Assembly: GCA_025617745.1 (NCBI GenBank)
Contig: CM046858.1
Location: 41,833,850-41,897,849, forward strand
Direction of reading: 5' to 3'
Origin: Heliocidaris erythrogramma
Lineage: Eukaryota; Echinodermata; Echinoidea; Camarodonta; Echinometridae
Length of the DNA: 64,000 nt
A program made the position numbers and the translations under genes. The notes under the pieces were generated by a model, which was not told where the DNA came from, did no database searches, and worked only from the letters and a program-made list of their open reading frames with translations. Below are positions 54,591 through 64,000 of this stretch, piece by piece (position 1 is the stretch's first letter; each line of letters starts with the position of its first letter).

Positions 54591-54800
54591 ATGAGGATCC
54601 AATTTCCCTCCATAATTCTCTGACAAGCACCAAACAAATAAATAAAGGTCATCAATCTAAAGGGGGGCACAATCGAGAAAATCGTGGATCGTCTATGGTC
54701 AAAATGCATACTTTTCTTCCAAAGGGGGGGGGGGGGGGGGGGCACAGGCCGGAAGTGCCTCCCCCCCCCCCCGCCCTGGATCCGCCAATGCATTTTCCGA
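54298..54800. repeat. Repeat-end cluster with very long G and C runs
   Basis: G runs at about 54550-54589 (some 40 bases) and 54725-54742, and a C run at about 54761-54772. CCCTGGATCCGCCAATGCA near 54773 is a terminal motif of common non-autonomous elements. The runs are prone to assembly error. Confidence 0.7.
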
Positions 54801-55721
54801 CTATGAAGTTCTATCATTACTGGTTATTTTATTTAAGGAACTTAAGCTTATGTTGCTCTGGTGCCTGTGCCTTTTTTGAAGGGTTGGTTAAGAACAAAAG
54901 TGAGAAAATTGCAGGGTTTTTTTTCTTCATATAATGCTATTTTGAGATTCTTCCTAATCCACGTTTTGTTTTTGAAAGTAACAATTACACATCAGTTTCA
55001 AACATATTGACAGTCGAAGCAACATAATTTCATTGATGAAAGGAATCTCAATGTGAAATCTAAATTATCAGTGTGTTTCCATATATGGAAGAAAAAAAAG
55101 TTTGTTTGGAATATTATGTGTTGTTGACTAGTTTCGGGTGCATGTTTCACGTTATAGTTACAGTTATAATCATAGTTACTGGCTTGTTACTGAAGTCACA
55201 TACTACTGCATTAGTCAGTTTTAGATTAAAGAGAATGCAGGCAGAAACAAACTTGAAAGTTATTTCATAGTTTGTCTGGATATTAACTACTTCAAATATG
55301 TACTGTTCATGTTTTCTCATTGTGTTTCTACACATTCGTGTACAAGTATCAGTGTTTGGAATATTAATTTGCAAAAAACTAAAGCACGTTCTAGCAAACA
55401 GTATACATTCCATCAGATTCAGAATAATGTTTTATTTCCTTGAGGTTTCTTTACTATTCGCGGTACAACTTACCCCTAACCATATAACAACTTGCCCCAA
55501 GAGCGGGGTAAATTGCAATTGGCATTTTCATCTTTTATCACCTTGTTTGCCGAGAACTACTGGGTATCTAATCCCGGTACTATGTGTGATACTAGCATAC
55601 ATTTTGTACATTAGTAACACACTGGTAATTGAACTCATTGACAAAACAATTTAATTTCATGGCCAAAACTTTTAAAAGCGTTACTTTTTAGCCACCGCCG
55701 GTCTCGTCTTAATTTTTCCCG
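54801..55721. other. Non-coding stretch
   Basis: A 118-codon frame (55298-55654) is hydrophobic and AT-driven, without domain, splice context or partner exons. No gene can be supported. Confidence 0.45.
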
Positions 55722-55723
55722 TA

Positions 55724-56058
55724 CCACAGCGAGGCCAGAAACCCCGTTTTGAAGACTTTGAAAGAGACTACAAGTATAAGACTTGTATTTTCTCAAATTT
55801 TCACCTTATTTTTAATTCACTACTTAAAATTGTAACCTTAACCATAACCCTAATATACCCCTGTCGAGATTCGAACTCGGAATCTCTTCATGAGAGCGCA
55901 TCGACGATTCGATTGCGCCACTCAGAAGAGCTGCTCGATGGTTTGCTCGTTTTATTAAATCCCTACAATTTGTTTTTTCATGAATATTCATGTCGACTAG
56001 TCTTGACGGAATAAACCGTATTATCAATTCACTTCCATAGACTTTGGCCTCGCTGTGG
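55724..56058. mobile_element. TA-flanked MITE carrying a tRNA-like insert
   Basis: CCACAGCGAGGCCAGAAAC at the left and, in reverse, CCACAGCGAGGCCAAAGTC at the right, flanked by TA (55722-55723, 56059-56060). A tRNA-like stretch (about 55852-55925, minus strand, B box GTTCGAATCTC) lies inside. Confidence 0.65.
55852..55925 (-). tRNA. tRNA-like sequence, degenerate
   Basis: On the minus strand CTGAGTGGCGCAATCG resembles a D arm and CCGAGTTCGAATCTCG a T arm. The anticodon stem is poor and the acceptor stem does not pair well. This is likely a SINE head or dead tRNA copy. Confidence 0.35.
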
Positions 56059-56459
56059 TACGTTAAAGATCACATCACAAGAAAATCACAAATATGGCAA
56101 TTAATGTATCACTAGTAACTGGGAAGCTTACAGATGGCAATCGTATAAGTTTTATGTCAACTGCGTATCTGATGATTATAAAAACAACATAAATAACAGC
56201 TCTTCTAAGCATCTGGAATATCCGAGGATTCGCCAGAAATATAGCGATGTTTTGATGTCGTCACACTAGGGATCTATCCTGCTTAAGCAGACGACGTCCT
56301 ATAATGAATGAACGTAATTGCAATGCAATTATTTATCAATTTATAAAGAGTTTGGTATATTTAACATGACCTTATTTCACACCATTCTAAAAGGGAAAGT
56401 GAAACTGATTCTGATAACTAAAACCGTTTGATTGTAAATACACAGGAGAAGGGTCAATG
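56059..56459. other. Non-coding stretch
   Basis: Nothing was recognised. Confidence 0.45.
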
Positions 56460-56985
56460 ATCAATAAAATAAACCCCATTTTCAAATTGAAAAGCTCTCC
56501 GAATAATAGCACGGATGGTATTCGTTCCCTCTTGAAACGCCGAACATGCCCCGGTGCAAGCAGCTGAAAATACAATGGCGTCTTATTTTGTTTACAAGTG
56601 ACTGATTCCTTTATTTTTTTAACGCTGCATTTTTCATCAAAATAATACCATACACGAAGTTAAGAGTGAGGCAACAGACTAACATTAAGACTGACGCTAG
56701 TCAAGTAAGAGAAATAAGTGAAGAGGAGATGACAAAACAGGCACTGAAAAATGTGTAAGATGTTATGGGACATCGTCTGCTTAGACAGGACTGGCCCCTG
56801 GTGTGTCGTCACACATCTCAGCAGCGTTCGAGGAGCTCTTCAGCTGCTATATCGGGGGCTGTATTTTACCGTTTTATAATTGATAATAATCATTACTTCA
56901 AATGTTTCCAAGCGTTGAATTTGGATAACCTTGTTTAATTTATGCCATATATGCAATAAAAAGTATTAAGCCAATATTTACTTTG
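56460..56985. mobile_element. Second copy of the two-block repeat (see 21367-21836)
   Basis: Block 2 in inverse (about 56468-56660) precedes block 1 in direct orientation (about 56665-56981). Block 1 here has about 60 extra bases (about 56794-56853) absent from the other copy. Identity is otherwise high, so both copies are fairly young. Confidence 0.7.
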
Positions 56986-57889
56986 ATGGAATTTTCTTGT
57001 AATGTGATCTTTAAAAAACCGCGCCCCGGTCTCCCCTAGTGTATAATACATTTTCTTCATCCCCCCCCTCTCTCTCTCTCATTTCCCCCCTGTATCTTAC
57101 GCATCTTAATGCTTATTTTGCTACATAATGGCTGTGATGTTTTTTTGTGAATATTAATGTTTATCTAATTGAAGATGTTGAATATCAAATTGTATTTTGC
57201 CGTGTATTCCTGTGCATGGTGTATGTATACTGCATGTCATTCAGCTCTCGAGCTGCATGCTATATGTTTTTCAATTCAGTTCAAATTTCGATATGCATGC
57301 AATAATCCATGTACTTAACGTTACACAAAGCGAAAGTTTCATGAGATACTTAAGCACTTGCGATACTCAATAAAGCTATAGGCCTATATAAACTGAGGCA
57401 TCATCATGGCCTTGACTACGTGCCTTTCTACATCAGTTTGTCTTGAGCATACCTCGCGCTTCAATGACCACTGTACGGAGTGATTCTATGACGTCATAAC
57501 ACGACGAGCGAACTCCGAGAGGGTCGCACATAATACACAACCCTATGAACAAATCCCGACTCTCTTCACTGAACCTGTCTCTACACCATAACATTCAACA
57601 CCGTTGGTGCAAGTTGGATTTGAGTCGTGAAGTGAGTGATTACGACTTTTATGGAGAATGGTACATACGTAATGGATTGACCGCCACGGTGGCTTTTAAA
57701 AAATTATCGCGCCGTTTTGTGACAAATTGACAATACCTTATATGCTATGTTGGTTTATAAGTTCTAAACACAGTCGGTAGATGTGGACAGCAGGCTGAGT
57801 TAGCAATTGCAAGCAGTCGATTTTGCTGTGTGTGGTCGATCTAGCCGAAGATAAGGTGGTAAAGGTGTCTTCATTTGCAAATTTTCATC
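56986..57889. other. Non-coding stretch with a CRE-like site
   Basis: TGACGTCA lies near 57489. A 61-codon frame at 57545-57730 shows no domain. No transcription unit is evident. Confidence 0.35.
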
Positions 57890-59480
57890 ATGTTTTTCTT
57901 TGCTTTTCCTTCTATCTACTTATCTTTCTGTCTATGCTTATATTATTCTTTGTTTTTATCCTTCTTATGTTATTCTTTGTTTTTCTCCTATCAATTCATC
58001 TCTATCTTTCCATTTGTTATTCCTTGTTTTTATCCATTATCTTCTTCTCTTTCTTTCTTTCCTTACGTTATTTTTGTTTTTATCCTTATGCTATTCTTTG
58101 TTTTTATCCTTCTATCTTCTTCTCTTTCTATCTTTCCTTATGTTATTATTTGTTTTTCCTTATATCTTCTTCTCGTTCTATCTTTCCTTACGTTATTCTT
58201 TGTTTATCCTTATCATTTCCTCTTTCTATCTTTCTTATGCTATTCTTTTTTTCCTTCTACCTTCTTCTCTTTCTATCTTTCCTTATGTTATTCTTTGTTT
58301 TTTAAACTTCTTATGTTATTCTTTGTTTATCCTGATCATTTCGTCTTTCTATCTTTCCTTATGTTATTCTTTTTTTTAATACTTCTTATATACTTCTTTT
58401 TTATCCTTCTATCTTCTTCTCTTTCTGTCTTTCCTTGTGTTATTCTTTGTTTTTAATCCTTCTTATGTTATTATTTGTTTTACCCTCATCTTTCTATCTT
58501 TATGTCATTCTTTGTTTTTATCCTTCTTATTTCATTCTTTGTTCTTATCCTTATCATTTCGTCTGTTTAGCTTTCATTATGTTATGTTTTGTTTTTCTTT
58601 CTCTCTTTCTAACTTTCCATTTGTTATTCTTCGTTTATCCTTATCATCTCGTCTTTCTATCTTTCTTATGTTATTATTTGTTTTATCCTATTCTTCCCTC
58701 TTTCTTTCTATCTTATGTTATTTTTTATTTTTCCATCTTTCCTTCCTTATGTAATTCATTGTTGTATCCTATTCTTTCCTCTTTTTTTCTTTCTTACGCT
58801 ATTCTGTTTTTATATTTCTTAAATTATTCTTTGTTTCTTTCTTATGTTTTTCTTTGATTGTATCCTTGTCATTTCGTCTTTGTATCTTCCTTACATTATT
58901 CTTTGTTTTTATCTTTCCTCATGTTATTCTTTTTTTATCATTATGTTATTCTTTGTTTTCATCCTTTTATCTCATTCTCTTTCTACCTTTCCTTATGTTA
59001 TTCTTTGTTTTTATTTCTATATTCTTTTATCTTTCTATCTTTCCTTATGTTATTCATTGTTTATCCTTATCATTTCGTCTATCTTTCCTTATGTTATTCT
59101 TTGTCTTTATCCTGTCATTCCCTCTTTCTTTCTATCTTATGTTTTCTTTTGTTTTTATCTTTATTTCGTCTGTCTATCTTTTGCTATTCTTTGTTTTTTC
59201 CTTCTACCTTCTTTCTTTCCTTATGTAATTCTTTGTTCTATCCTATTCTTTCCTCTTTCTTTCTTTCTTTCGTATGTTATCCTTTGTTTTTATATTTATG
59301 TTGTTCTTTGTTTTTATCTTTCCTATGTTTTTTTTTAATTTATCCTTATCATTTCGTCTTTGTAATTCCTTAAGTTATTCTTTGTTTTCCCTTCTATCTT
59401 CTCCTCTTTCTATATTTCCTTATGTTATTCTTTGTTTTATCCTTCAATCGTTTTTGTCTTTCTTTCTTTTCTTGTGATTT
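57890..59480. repeat. 1.6-kb pyrimidine-rich degenerate minisatellite
   Basis: Variants of TTATGTTATTCTTTGTTTTT, then ATCCTTCTATCTTC, then TCTTTCTATCTTTCC recur about 30 times with a loose 40-55 bp period. Nearly all plus-strand frames are open and give Phe/Leu/Ser/Tyr-rich strings. These are products of composition and not membrane proteins. It lies just upstream of the RNase T2 first exon. Confidence 0.9.
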
Positions 59481-59637
59481 TTTTCGGGAGTTATGAAATA
59501 ACGACTGCGTTGAGCCTAGCAGTTACATCGACCTTGAGAGAAGTCATTGTCATTTGTGGTTTCGCCTTCTCGACTCCTGCGTAGAGTGATCGTTGAAGAG
59601 CGAGGCTTGCTCAAGCTGTACATGTTTTAGCAGAGTC

Positions 59638-62233
59638 ATGGATTTCTTGGTCATCATCGCATTCATGTCAACATCCACCATCGTTTCCGTGGTCGAGGCA
59701 GAACGACATCGGACCGACATCACTTCACCGGGGTAAGCTCATGTCGAAATTAGTTCTATTATACACATATATTTACACACAGGGCAAAAGAGTTCAGATA
59801 TTATTTTCGAGAAAGTCGCCATTTCCTCAATAACCACTATCCACTTTGCTGGTTTCATATTCGTATATTTGGCCTACTGTATTATGACTTATGTATGCTA
59901 ACACTGAACAGTTCTTACGAAGTCATCATGTGTACATATTTCTATCGTAAAATTGTTTAGCCCAACATTTCCCTGTAACAGAGTTACCGGAAAATAGGCC
60001 TATGTGTGTATATTTCTTTGATTTCATTTTCCCTGTCTTACAATGTCGTTCTTTATTGCGTTTCTTTTCTTCAATGCGGTTTTCGATTGCTTTTGTGGTT
60101 GTTGTGCTTTGTGTTATTGGTGTTAAACTTTCTCAGTGGCCTCTTATCCCCATCCTTTGAATATGCCTACATTCTACGTGCATTTCTGTCTATTCTACTT
60201 TCATTGTAGCGTGGCAACTTATTTCAAATAATCTTCCTCGGTACTTGAGTTTTAAATGATTTTCAAAACCTGTTGATTTTAATAAGACGCATGTTGAACG
60301 AGGTGATGGTGTAAATATTTTGGAAGCAAATATTGCCCCGAACCCCCAGCCCCAGGCCCTCTTCCCCAATGATCATTTTCATCTCTGATGACTTACTTGC
60401 TGTCTAATGCTGCGATCTGTTTGTCCTACTGTAGTCCATACGGCAATCACATGCTTTTAGTAATATTTTCTTTTTCAGAATATACCCTGATCTTTTATCT
60501 TATTACACTGTAAAAAAATATCTGTAAAACTACAGGTTTCCTGGCCCTTGAAATTACAAGTTATTGCCGTCATTTCAATTTTACAGGATTTTTCCTGTAA
60601 AACAACAGCAAGTTTGTTGGTTTACCGGAAATCAGCATTTATTTTCAATCGCCCGATTAAAAAACACCGTTAAAAAAAATTATCATATTTTAACAAGTTA
60701 CCCTGTTAAATTTCCAAATATGTGGGAAAACACTTATATGAATATTCATGAATTTTTAGTAAGCGTTTGGGGTTGCCCGATTTAGTAACTGTCACAAAAG
60801 GAATAAAAAAACTATAAGGTGCATATAAAAGATTGCATTAAATTGTGGCGTGCGCCTGTAATCCAGCTACCAGTGGAAATTATAAACTGATTCAGCGGAC
60901 CCAGGTTCGAGACTGAGTCACGTCTTTCGGATGGTGACGTTTAAAGGTCGGTCCCAGACGTAAATAATCATATCTGATTGATACACATCTGTCAAAACGC
61001 AATTACACACACACACACACACACACACAATTAACTAGATAGGATATGTTTAGGATAGGATAGATAAAGGTAAAGAATAGGATAACATAAAGCATACACT
61101 AATAACTGTAAAACTACAGACTTTCTGGCTTTCCTTGAGACTGACTACAAATTATTTTAAATTTACAGTCTCTTTCCTGTAAAAAAACGGAAATATTTTT
61201 TACAGACTGTTTTACATGAGGCTGTAAAATAACGTGCACTCCTGGCGTTTCGACTGCCAGGAAATTTCCTGTAAAAATACCCACATATTTTTTAACAGTG
61301 TATAAACCAGATGTTCTATTCTCTTGGTTGACATTTCTTCCAAAACAGTGGAACTCCTCCAGAATGGTATCGTCTTCTGCTTGCATTACAATGGCCGCCT
61401 ACAGTCTGCCGTATATTTGGAAAGGTACGCTAGTTACACTCGTGTAATGATAGAGGGTATTTATAACGTAAATGCATCTGTGAGGGTTGATTAACTTGAT
61501 GAAGGTAGACAACATGAAAAGAAGACTCTATGTCACCGTCCCACTTCCTCACCCTATAATCAATGGCCTTGTTTATTCTCTTTTCATCAACCGAGGAATA
61601 CTGGTTCCCCCTCCCACACTAACCCACTGACTGCACCCGAGGACACCAGGGGCCCGTAACATAAACGTTTGCGGTCAATTGCAAATTTGGAACAACGAAA
61701 TTGATTGGATAATGGGGAGTCTTTTGAACATTATGTGATTCAACGATGATCGTGATTGAACACTTCCACTGTGCAATTGAGTGTAAAACTTTGTGTTATG
61801 GGGCCCTGTTTTACCTTGGAACTGACCCAACCTTTCGTCGTCACCATAATTATAGACCAAATATATTTTATCTACATTGTTTGTGTTTTCGACTTACTAA
61901 ATTTACATGAATGGTGAGCTAGACTGAGAGAAAAAATTGTAAACAACAAAATGCGATGCTGCAAGATGAAATGCAACACAAATATTAGAACAAGGAAATG
62001 AAACAACATCTGGAAGGGAAAATTATGGTGGCTGTAAATTATCTTTTATCCGATCAAGCTAAGTCCGTCATTTGATTGAGAAACATTGTCAGGTTACCAT
62101 TTGGTTACTTAAGTGATCATAAAACGATAGTTTCGATTTCATAATCATAAAGTCAAATAAATGTCCTGTATTTTTTTCTTCAGAACTGCCTTAAATCAAG
62201 CGTACAGAACAACTGGACTATTCATGGATTATG
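59638..62233 (+). CDS. RNASET2: Secreted RNase T2, exons 1-3 (gene continues beyond window)
   Basis: Exon 1 (59638-59732) starts at the first ATG and encodes a signal peptide (MDFLVIIAFMSTSTIVSVVEA) and 10 more residues, ending at GG|GTAAGC. Exon 2 (61349-61424) follows TTCCAAAACAG and reads GTPPEWYRLLLALQWPPTVC, then RIFGK. Exon 3 (62184-62233) follows TTTTTTCTTCAG and reads NCLKSSVQNNWTIHGLW, ending at TG|GTAAGT. The phases agree (2, 0, 2). EW...QWP.TVC...C...WTIHGLW is the N-terminal half of RNase T2, with catalytic His in HGLW (CAS-I). CAS-II (FW-x-HEW-x-KHGTC) is not in the remaining 1.8 kb and should lie further right. The enzyme cleaves single-stranded RNA in the lysosome or outside the cell. 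The symbol is by homology only. Confidence 0.9.
59733..60505 (+). other. Intron 1 of the RNase T2 gene, 5' part
   Basis: Begins with donor GTAAGC. A 67-codon frame at 60006-60209 is AT-driven and not a gene. I see nothing else in it. Confidence 0.6.
60506..61300. mobile_element. TA-flanked non-autonomous element in RNase T2 intron 1
   Basis: CACTGTAAAAAAATATCTGT at the left and, in reverse, CACTGTTAAAAAATATGTGG at the right, with TA on both sides (60504-60505, 61301-61302). The inside has repeated CTGTAAAACTACAG motifs near 60532 and 61108 and a nested SINE (60845-61030). No transposase is present. Confidence 0.7.
60845..61030 (+). mobile_element. SINE with 7SL-like head and (CA)n tail
   Basis: GTGGCGTGCGCCTGTAATCC followed by AGCTAC closely resembles the 5' Alu-domain of 7SL (SRP) RNA, as in primate Alu. 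It is followed by a B-box-like GGTTCGAGACTG, a body with CTTTCGGATGGTGACG and GGTCGGTCCCAGACG, and a (CA)n tail at about 61005-61029. Confidence 0.65.
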
Positions 62234-62429
62234 GTAAGTCATTTCGATCTTAATGATCCCCTGTCAGCATTATCATTCATATTCATTCATACCTTGTAGA
62301 TGCCTGTTTCAGTGATTCGACTTTTCCTCCTGTGACAATTCTCCGGGCTCTGTTTCGTCATAGTATAGGTTAGGTTAATATGGTTGGAATAGACCGCTTC
62401 GGTAATGTAGGCCTATGCAAATTTTGTAC

Positions 62430-62620
62430 AGATACCTTTCAACGAAGGTTGTTCTTGACAACCTGAAACTTGCCGGACATAGCAAAAAGAATTGTATGCA
62501 AACATGATTCCAAGCATTGAGGCTCATTTATAAAAAGGAATGTTAATGAAATAGCTCTTCACTAGGTGCTTAGAGAAGAAATATGCATAAATTTGAATAC
62601 ATTACAGAACCGGTCTATTG
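62430..62620 (-). mobile_element. MITE, copy B of the 3785-4020 family
   Basis: GGTTGTTCTTGACAACCTGA, ATGATTCCAAGCATTG and GCATAAATTTGAATACATTA match the reverse of 3785-4020 along its length. The left terminus is diverged. It lies in RNase T2 intron 3. Confidence 0.7.
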
Positions 62621-62633
62621 GGTTTTAGGCAAG

Positions 62634-63012
62634 GTTTGGGTTAGGGCTAGGCTTAAGTACTATTTTTGGTCCAGTGTTTTGGAATTTTGGTGAGTGCAGG
62701 ATAATGACCGCTGGGCGATTGTCCACGGAGTATTCTGTTCTATTATGTCATGATGTTATAAATGTTAATGTTGTGTTCGAAACTGTTTTCACGTTAGGAA
62801 TAGAACTTTTTTTTTTGGGGGGGGCGCCCCCACCGCCCCTCCTCCTGGCCACGCGTCTGTGGTTGCCGCCTTGGTTAAAATAAGAGGGCCACGCGTATCG
62901 TGGGAGGTTTCGATGAGCACAGTCCGTTTGCAGAGTGTTTACACTCACCAAATTCCTAACTTTAACACTGGACCAAAAACAGTACCTATAAGCCTAGCCC
63001 AAACCCAAATCT
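62634..63012. mobile_element. Inverted-repeat element with about 70-bp arms, RNase T2 intron 3
   Basis: GGTTTGGGTTAGGGCTAGGC...GGTCCAGTGTTTTGGAATTT on the left is matched in inverse on the right (AATTCCTAACTTTAACACTG...GCCTAGCCCAAACCC). The centre holds T/G runs. No target duplication was found. Confidence 0.65.
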
Positions 63013-63635
63013 TACCATCTCCTCCTCCCCAAAGTTACTATCGCAGAGAGGGAAGAGGGATACAGGTTGAGGGATATGGAGGATAAAAGGTGTAAGAGTG
63101 TCCATTGCGACACTATAATTAGCCACAAACTTATTAGGTTCTGCATAGTTAATCTGCTACTTATTGATGAAATATTTCGCTTCTAATAATATCGAGCAGT
63201 TGTCCGGTAGGTGATAAATTATCAAGATCTTGCCAAAAAGTTTTTCGCAATCCTTTCCTGAATTATATTGAAAATGTTAGAAATCATGATATCTATTTTA
63301 ACACAAAGCCTGTACTGAAAATATTTGTTATTGCTGTGTTCTTTTCTTGAAAGGTATCTGGAAACCATTTTGCAAAGTAAGAGCTTGTAGGATAAAAGCA
63401 ATCGTAATCATATAGAGAAATGTATTTATTTCATATATTTTATTTTTCTTTTTTAGTTTGCGTCGTAGCTCTCCTAGTATGTCATAGTCACGGTGTAACA
63501 ATATTACTCTACTAGAAATAACTGAACATAAGTTTATACCTCAGTAACACCGCCAAACCAACTCCACATTGACCCCAAACCGACCGAATCTTCGTCATTC
63601 GAGGCGATGTAATTTTTATGTTCGTTCTGTTGTAG
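63013..63635. other. Non-coding (intronic or flanking) stretch
   Basis: No exon with RNase T2 motifs and no other gene was seen. Confidence 0.45.
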
Positions 63636-63639
63636 ACCT

Positions 63640-63934
63640 GGGGAGCGTTTCATCAAACATTTTGTAAATGATTTTTACTGACAACTGTTATAAGCTACTG
63701 AAATCCTTGCATCTGTTTGGCTGAGAGCAAATTTGTCAGTAAAAATCACTGTCAAAACACTTGATGAAACGCATCCCAGGGCCTCGTTTCATAAAACTTG
63801 TTATCAGTATAACAACTGCCAGATTTCAATGACAAATTTGCTCGCAGCCAATCAGGTTGCAAGACGGTATTTCAGTAGCTTATAACTGTTATTGAAACTT
63901 GCTCTTGATAAATTTTATGAAACGGGGCCCTGGT
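63640..63934. mobile_element. Two adjacent related MITEs with GTTTCATMAAA ends
   Basis: 63640-63782 (ends GGGAGCGTTTCATCAAAC and inverse) and 63779-63934 (GGGCCTCGTTTCATAAAAC and inverse) share inner sequence (TTATAAGCTACTGAAAT and complement). They look like members of one family of CCCGTTTCAT-type MITEs placed side by side. Confidence 0.75.
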
Positions 63935-63984
63935 GTAGGTCTCATTGGTGTAGGTCTCATTGGTGTAGGTCTCATTGGTGTGGC
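63930..63984 (+). repeat. 17-bp tandem repeat, about 3 units
   Basis: GTGTAGGTCTCATTGGT is repeated about three times with no changes, followed by GTGGCTGAGG. Confidence 0.85.
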
Positions 63985-64000
63985 TGAGGTATTAATATAA

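Noticed and set aside
55298-55654. 118-codon hydrophobic frame as a membrane protein
   Set aside because: AT-driven composition, no conserved motif, no splice or promoter context.
57823-59477. Several overlapping 100-190 codon frames that look like multi-pass membrane proteins
   Set aside because: They are open only because the DNA is a repetitive pyrimidine tract. All three plus frames give similar Phe/Leu/Ser strings.

Overview
The window looks like intron- and repeat-rich nuclear DNA of a marine deuterostome invertebrate, most likely an echinoderm such as a sea urchin. The reasons are a GRL101/relaxin-receptor-like GPCR, a Ty3/gypsy element with integrase ahead of reverse transcriptase (the Gmr1 order, known from deuterostomes), tRNA-headed SINEs with (TTA)n tails, PIF/Harbinger, hAT-like and TTAA-type elements, long G/C runs and very low coding density. 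The species cannot be fixed from the sequence alone. A run of exactly 500 N (45726-46225) is an assembly gap.

Layout. 0-1.3 kb: an immunoglobulin-like exon and a LINE scrap. 1.3-6.4 kb: microsatellites, MITEs and a 0.93-kb TA-flanked non-autonomous transposon. 6.5-15.2 kb: one old, diverged tandem array (about 14 recognisable units) broken up by MITEs, SINEs and larger repeats. 15.2-21.3 kb: MITEs, paired hairpins, a broken THAP-domain fragment and a GRL101-like receptor on the minus strand with two in-frame stops. 21.3-22.3 kb: a repeat with a partner copy at 56.5 kb, and a reverse-transcriptase scrap. 22.3-30.5 kb: a whole-looking, very young Gmr1-like LTR retrotransposon. 30.8-40.8 kb: a tyrosine-recombinase/SGNH-hydrolase element with split direct repeats (A1...B1-A2...B2), heavily invaded by other elements. 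41.4-43.6 kb: a TTAA-type MITE and exons of a gene with a CXC-like Cys motif and a P2X7-tail-like domain. 44-47.4 kb: tRNA-like cassettes, the gap, a SINE and two possible terminal exons of an unidentified gene. 47.7-50.7 kb: a PIF/Harbinger element with both of its usual genes and a TTA target duplication. 50.7-59.5 kb: MITEs, a SINE tail, a 170-bp tandem repeat rich in AGGTCA half-sites, low-complexity tracts and a 1.6-kb pyrimidine array. 59.6-62.2 kb: the first three exons of a secreted RNase T2 gene running off the right edge, with repeats in its introns.

Little of the window is host coding sequence. The best-supported host gene is the RNase T2 gene: its exon phases match and it holds the first catalytic motif, yet no exon is long enough to stand out as an ORF. 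The GPCR, Ig, THAP and P2X7-like pieces are partial or damaged. The most informative part is 30.8-40.8 kb, where nested insertions can be ordered in time because unoccupied paralogous sites lie in the same window: a tyrosine-recombinase element, then two hairpin-ended elements with 9-bp target duplications, then a pair of inverted MITEs inside one of those, plus two copies of a 176-bp TAA-flanked MITE.
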